Part shown: positions 63,550-64,000 of the stretch, one piece after another
Numbering within the stretch: position 1 is the first letter of the stretch
Layout: each line of letters starts with the position of its first letter
Assembly: GCF_002929505.1 (NCBI RefSeq)
Contig: NZ_PJJL01000071.1
Location: forward strand, 62,001 to 126,000
From: Cryobacterium sp. Y57
GTDB taxonomy: Bacteria; Actinomycetota; Actinomycetes; Actinomycetales; Microbacteriaceae
Direction of reading: 5' to 3'
Length of the DNA stretch: 64,000 nt
Program-made: the position numbers and the translations under genes
Notes under the pieces: generated by a model
The model's database searches: none
What the model saw: only the letters and a program-made list of their open reading frames with translations
What the model was told of the DNA's origin: nothing

Positions 63550-64000
63550 CTAGCCTTGCGCGAAGAAGGAGCTATCCTCTGCGCCCTCTTCGGTGGTGCT
63601 GTCGCCGGAGACGACGACGTGGGACGGCGAGAGCAAAAAGACCTTGGCTGTGACGCGCTCGATCTTGCCGTAGAGGCCCTGCGACAAGCCACTGGCGAAG
63701 TCGATCAGGCGACGAGCGTCACCGTCGCTCATCTGCGACAGATTGATGATGACGGGAATGCCTTCGCGGAAGGATTCGGCGATGACCTGGGCGTCTTTGT
63801 AGGCGCGCGGGTGAACCGTGAGAATTTCATTCATGTCAGACGCAGCCACATTCTGGGGGGTCGAAGTCTTGCGCAGCGGGGTGACCGGTGCACGACCGGC
63901 AGAGTTCTGGGCCGTGTTGGAGGGTGCGGCGTTACCGTGCGGCGCGTTGTCGTGCCCGCGTGCAGGCACCGCACTCACGTGGTTGGTGGCGGCAGCACTC
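63550..64000 (-). CDS. sepF: Cell division protein SepF (3' part; 5' end outside window)
   Basis: About 150 residues of the C-terminal part are visible; the N-terminal membrane anchor would lie beyond 64000. SepF binds FtsZ and tethers the Z-ring to the membrane. The conserved core is [73 protein letters not shown]. The low-complexity Ala/Asn/Pro region before it ([15 protein letters not shown]) is the usual linker. The frame stays open upstream to the window edge, so an ATG/GTG inside (63978) is not the true start. Confidence 0.95.
   Translation of the reverse strand, partial: SAAATNHVSAVPARGHDNAPHGNAAPSNTAQNSAGRAPVTPLRKTSTPQNVAASDMNEILTVHPRAYKDAQVIAESFREGIPVIINLSQMSDGDARRLIDFASGLSQGLYGKIERVTAKVFLLSPSHVVVSGDSTTEEGAEDSSFFAQG

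Overview
The window is a high-GC, gene-dense chromosome segment of an actinobacterium. Gene content and order (era–CNNM–ybeY–phoH–HIT–rsmE–dnaJ–hrcA; hemW–lepA; rpsT–holA–comEC–comEA–leuS; cydABDC; dnaE–rluD–lspA–divIVA–yggT–sepF), many GTG/TTG starts, and many promoters with a TAGRCT-like -10 directly before the start codon (leaderless mRNA) fit the family Microbacteriaceae. A Cryobacterium-like genus is a guess. I saw no phage, IS element, CRISPR array, tRNA or rRNA. Almost everything is conserved chromosomal core.

Layout. 1–829: 5' part of leuA behind a leucine leader peptide and attenuator hairpin. 895–4793: a two-gene operon of a rhomboid-like/DUF2156 (lysyl-phosphatidylglycerol synthase type) fusion and a membrane esterase. 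4964–7883: a Ca2+/H+ antiporter, then a YtrA-like GntR regulator with a membrane protein under two inverted-repeat operators. 8061–10534: two CNNM/CorC-type Mg2+/Co2+ transporters behind a short Asp/Pro-rich upstream ORF. 10593–11459: a universal stress protein. 11817–18957: the era-to-hrcA cluster with a CIRCE operator. 19186–23591: DUF4870, hemW, DUF1990, lepA. 23826–30199: a hydrolase, rpsT, holA and the competence genes comEC/comEA. 30337–34465: leuS and pabB. 34541–42522: dedA, cydABDC (cytochrome bd and its assembly exporter), and a divergent BlaI regulator/M56 protease pair with three identical-architecture operators in between. 42535–45837: a glycine betaine/choline-type ABC importer. 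46013–47860: a TetR regulator and an App1-like phosphatase. 47924–51572: a second ABC importer with two different permeases (ligand unknown, HMP/riboflavin-like). 51798–57235: pyrD, nrdR, hisD, a flavin reductase, a hydrolase, a PlsC acyltransferase. 57290–64000: dnaE, rluD, lspA and the cell-division/polar-growth genes divIVA, yggT and sepF (cut by the window end).

How the parts connect. Regulation is the most informative layer: leucine attenuation of leuA, HrcA/CIRCE control of hrcA–dnaJ, probable BlaI control of cytochrome bd, probable GntR autorepression, and a possible Mg2+-responsive leader ORF before the CNNM pair. The last two links and the BlaI–cyd link are inferences from sequence geometry. 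No wholly new multi-gene system is evident; the best leads are the BlaI–cyd operator array and the Asp/Pro-rich leader ORF.
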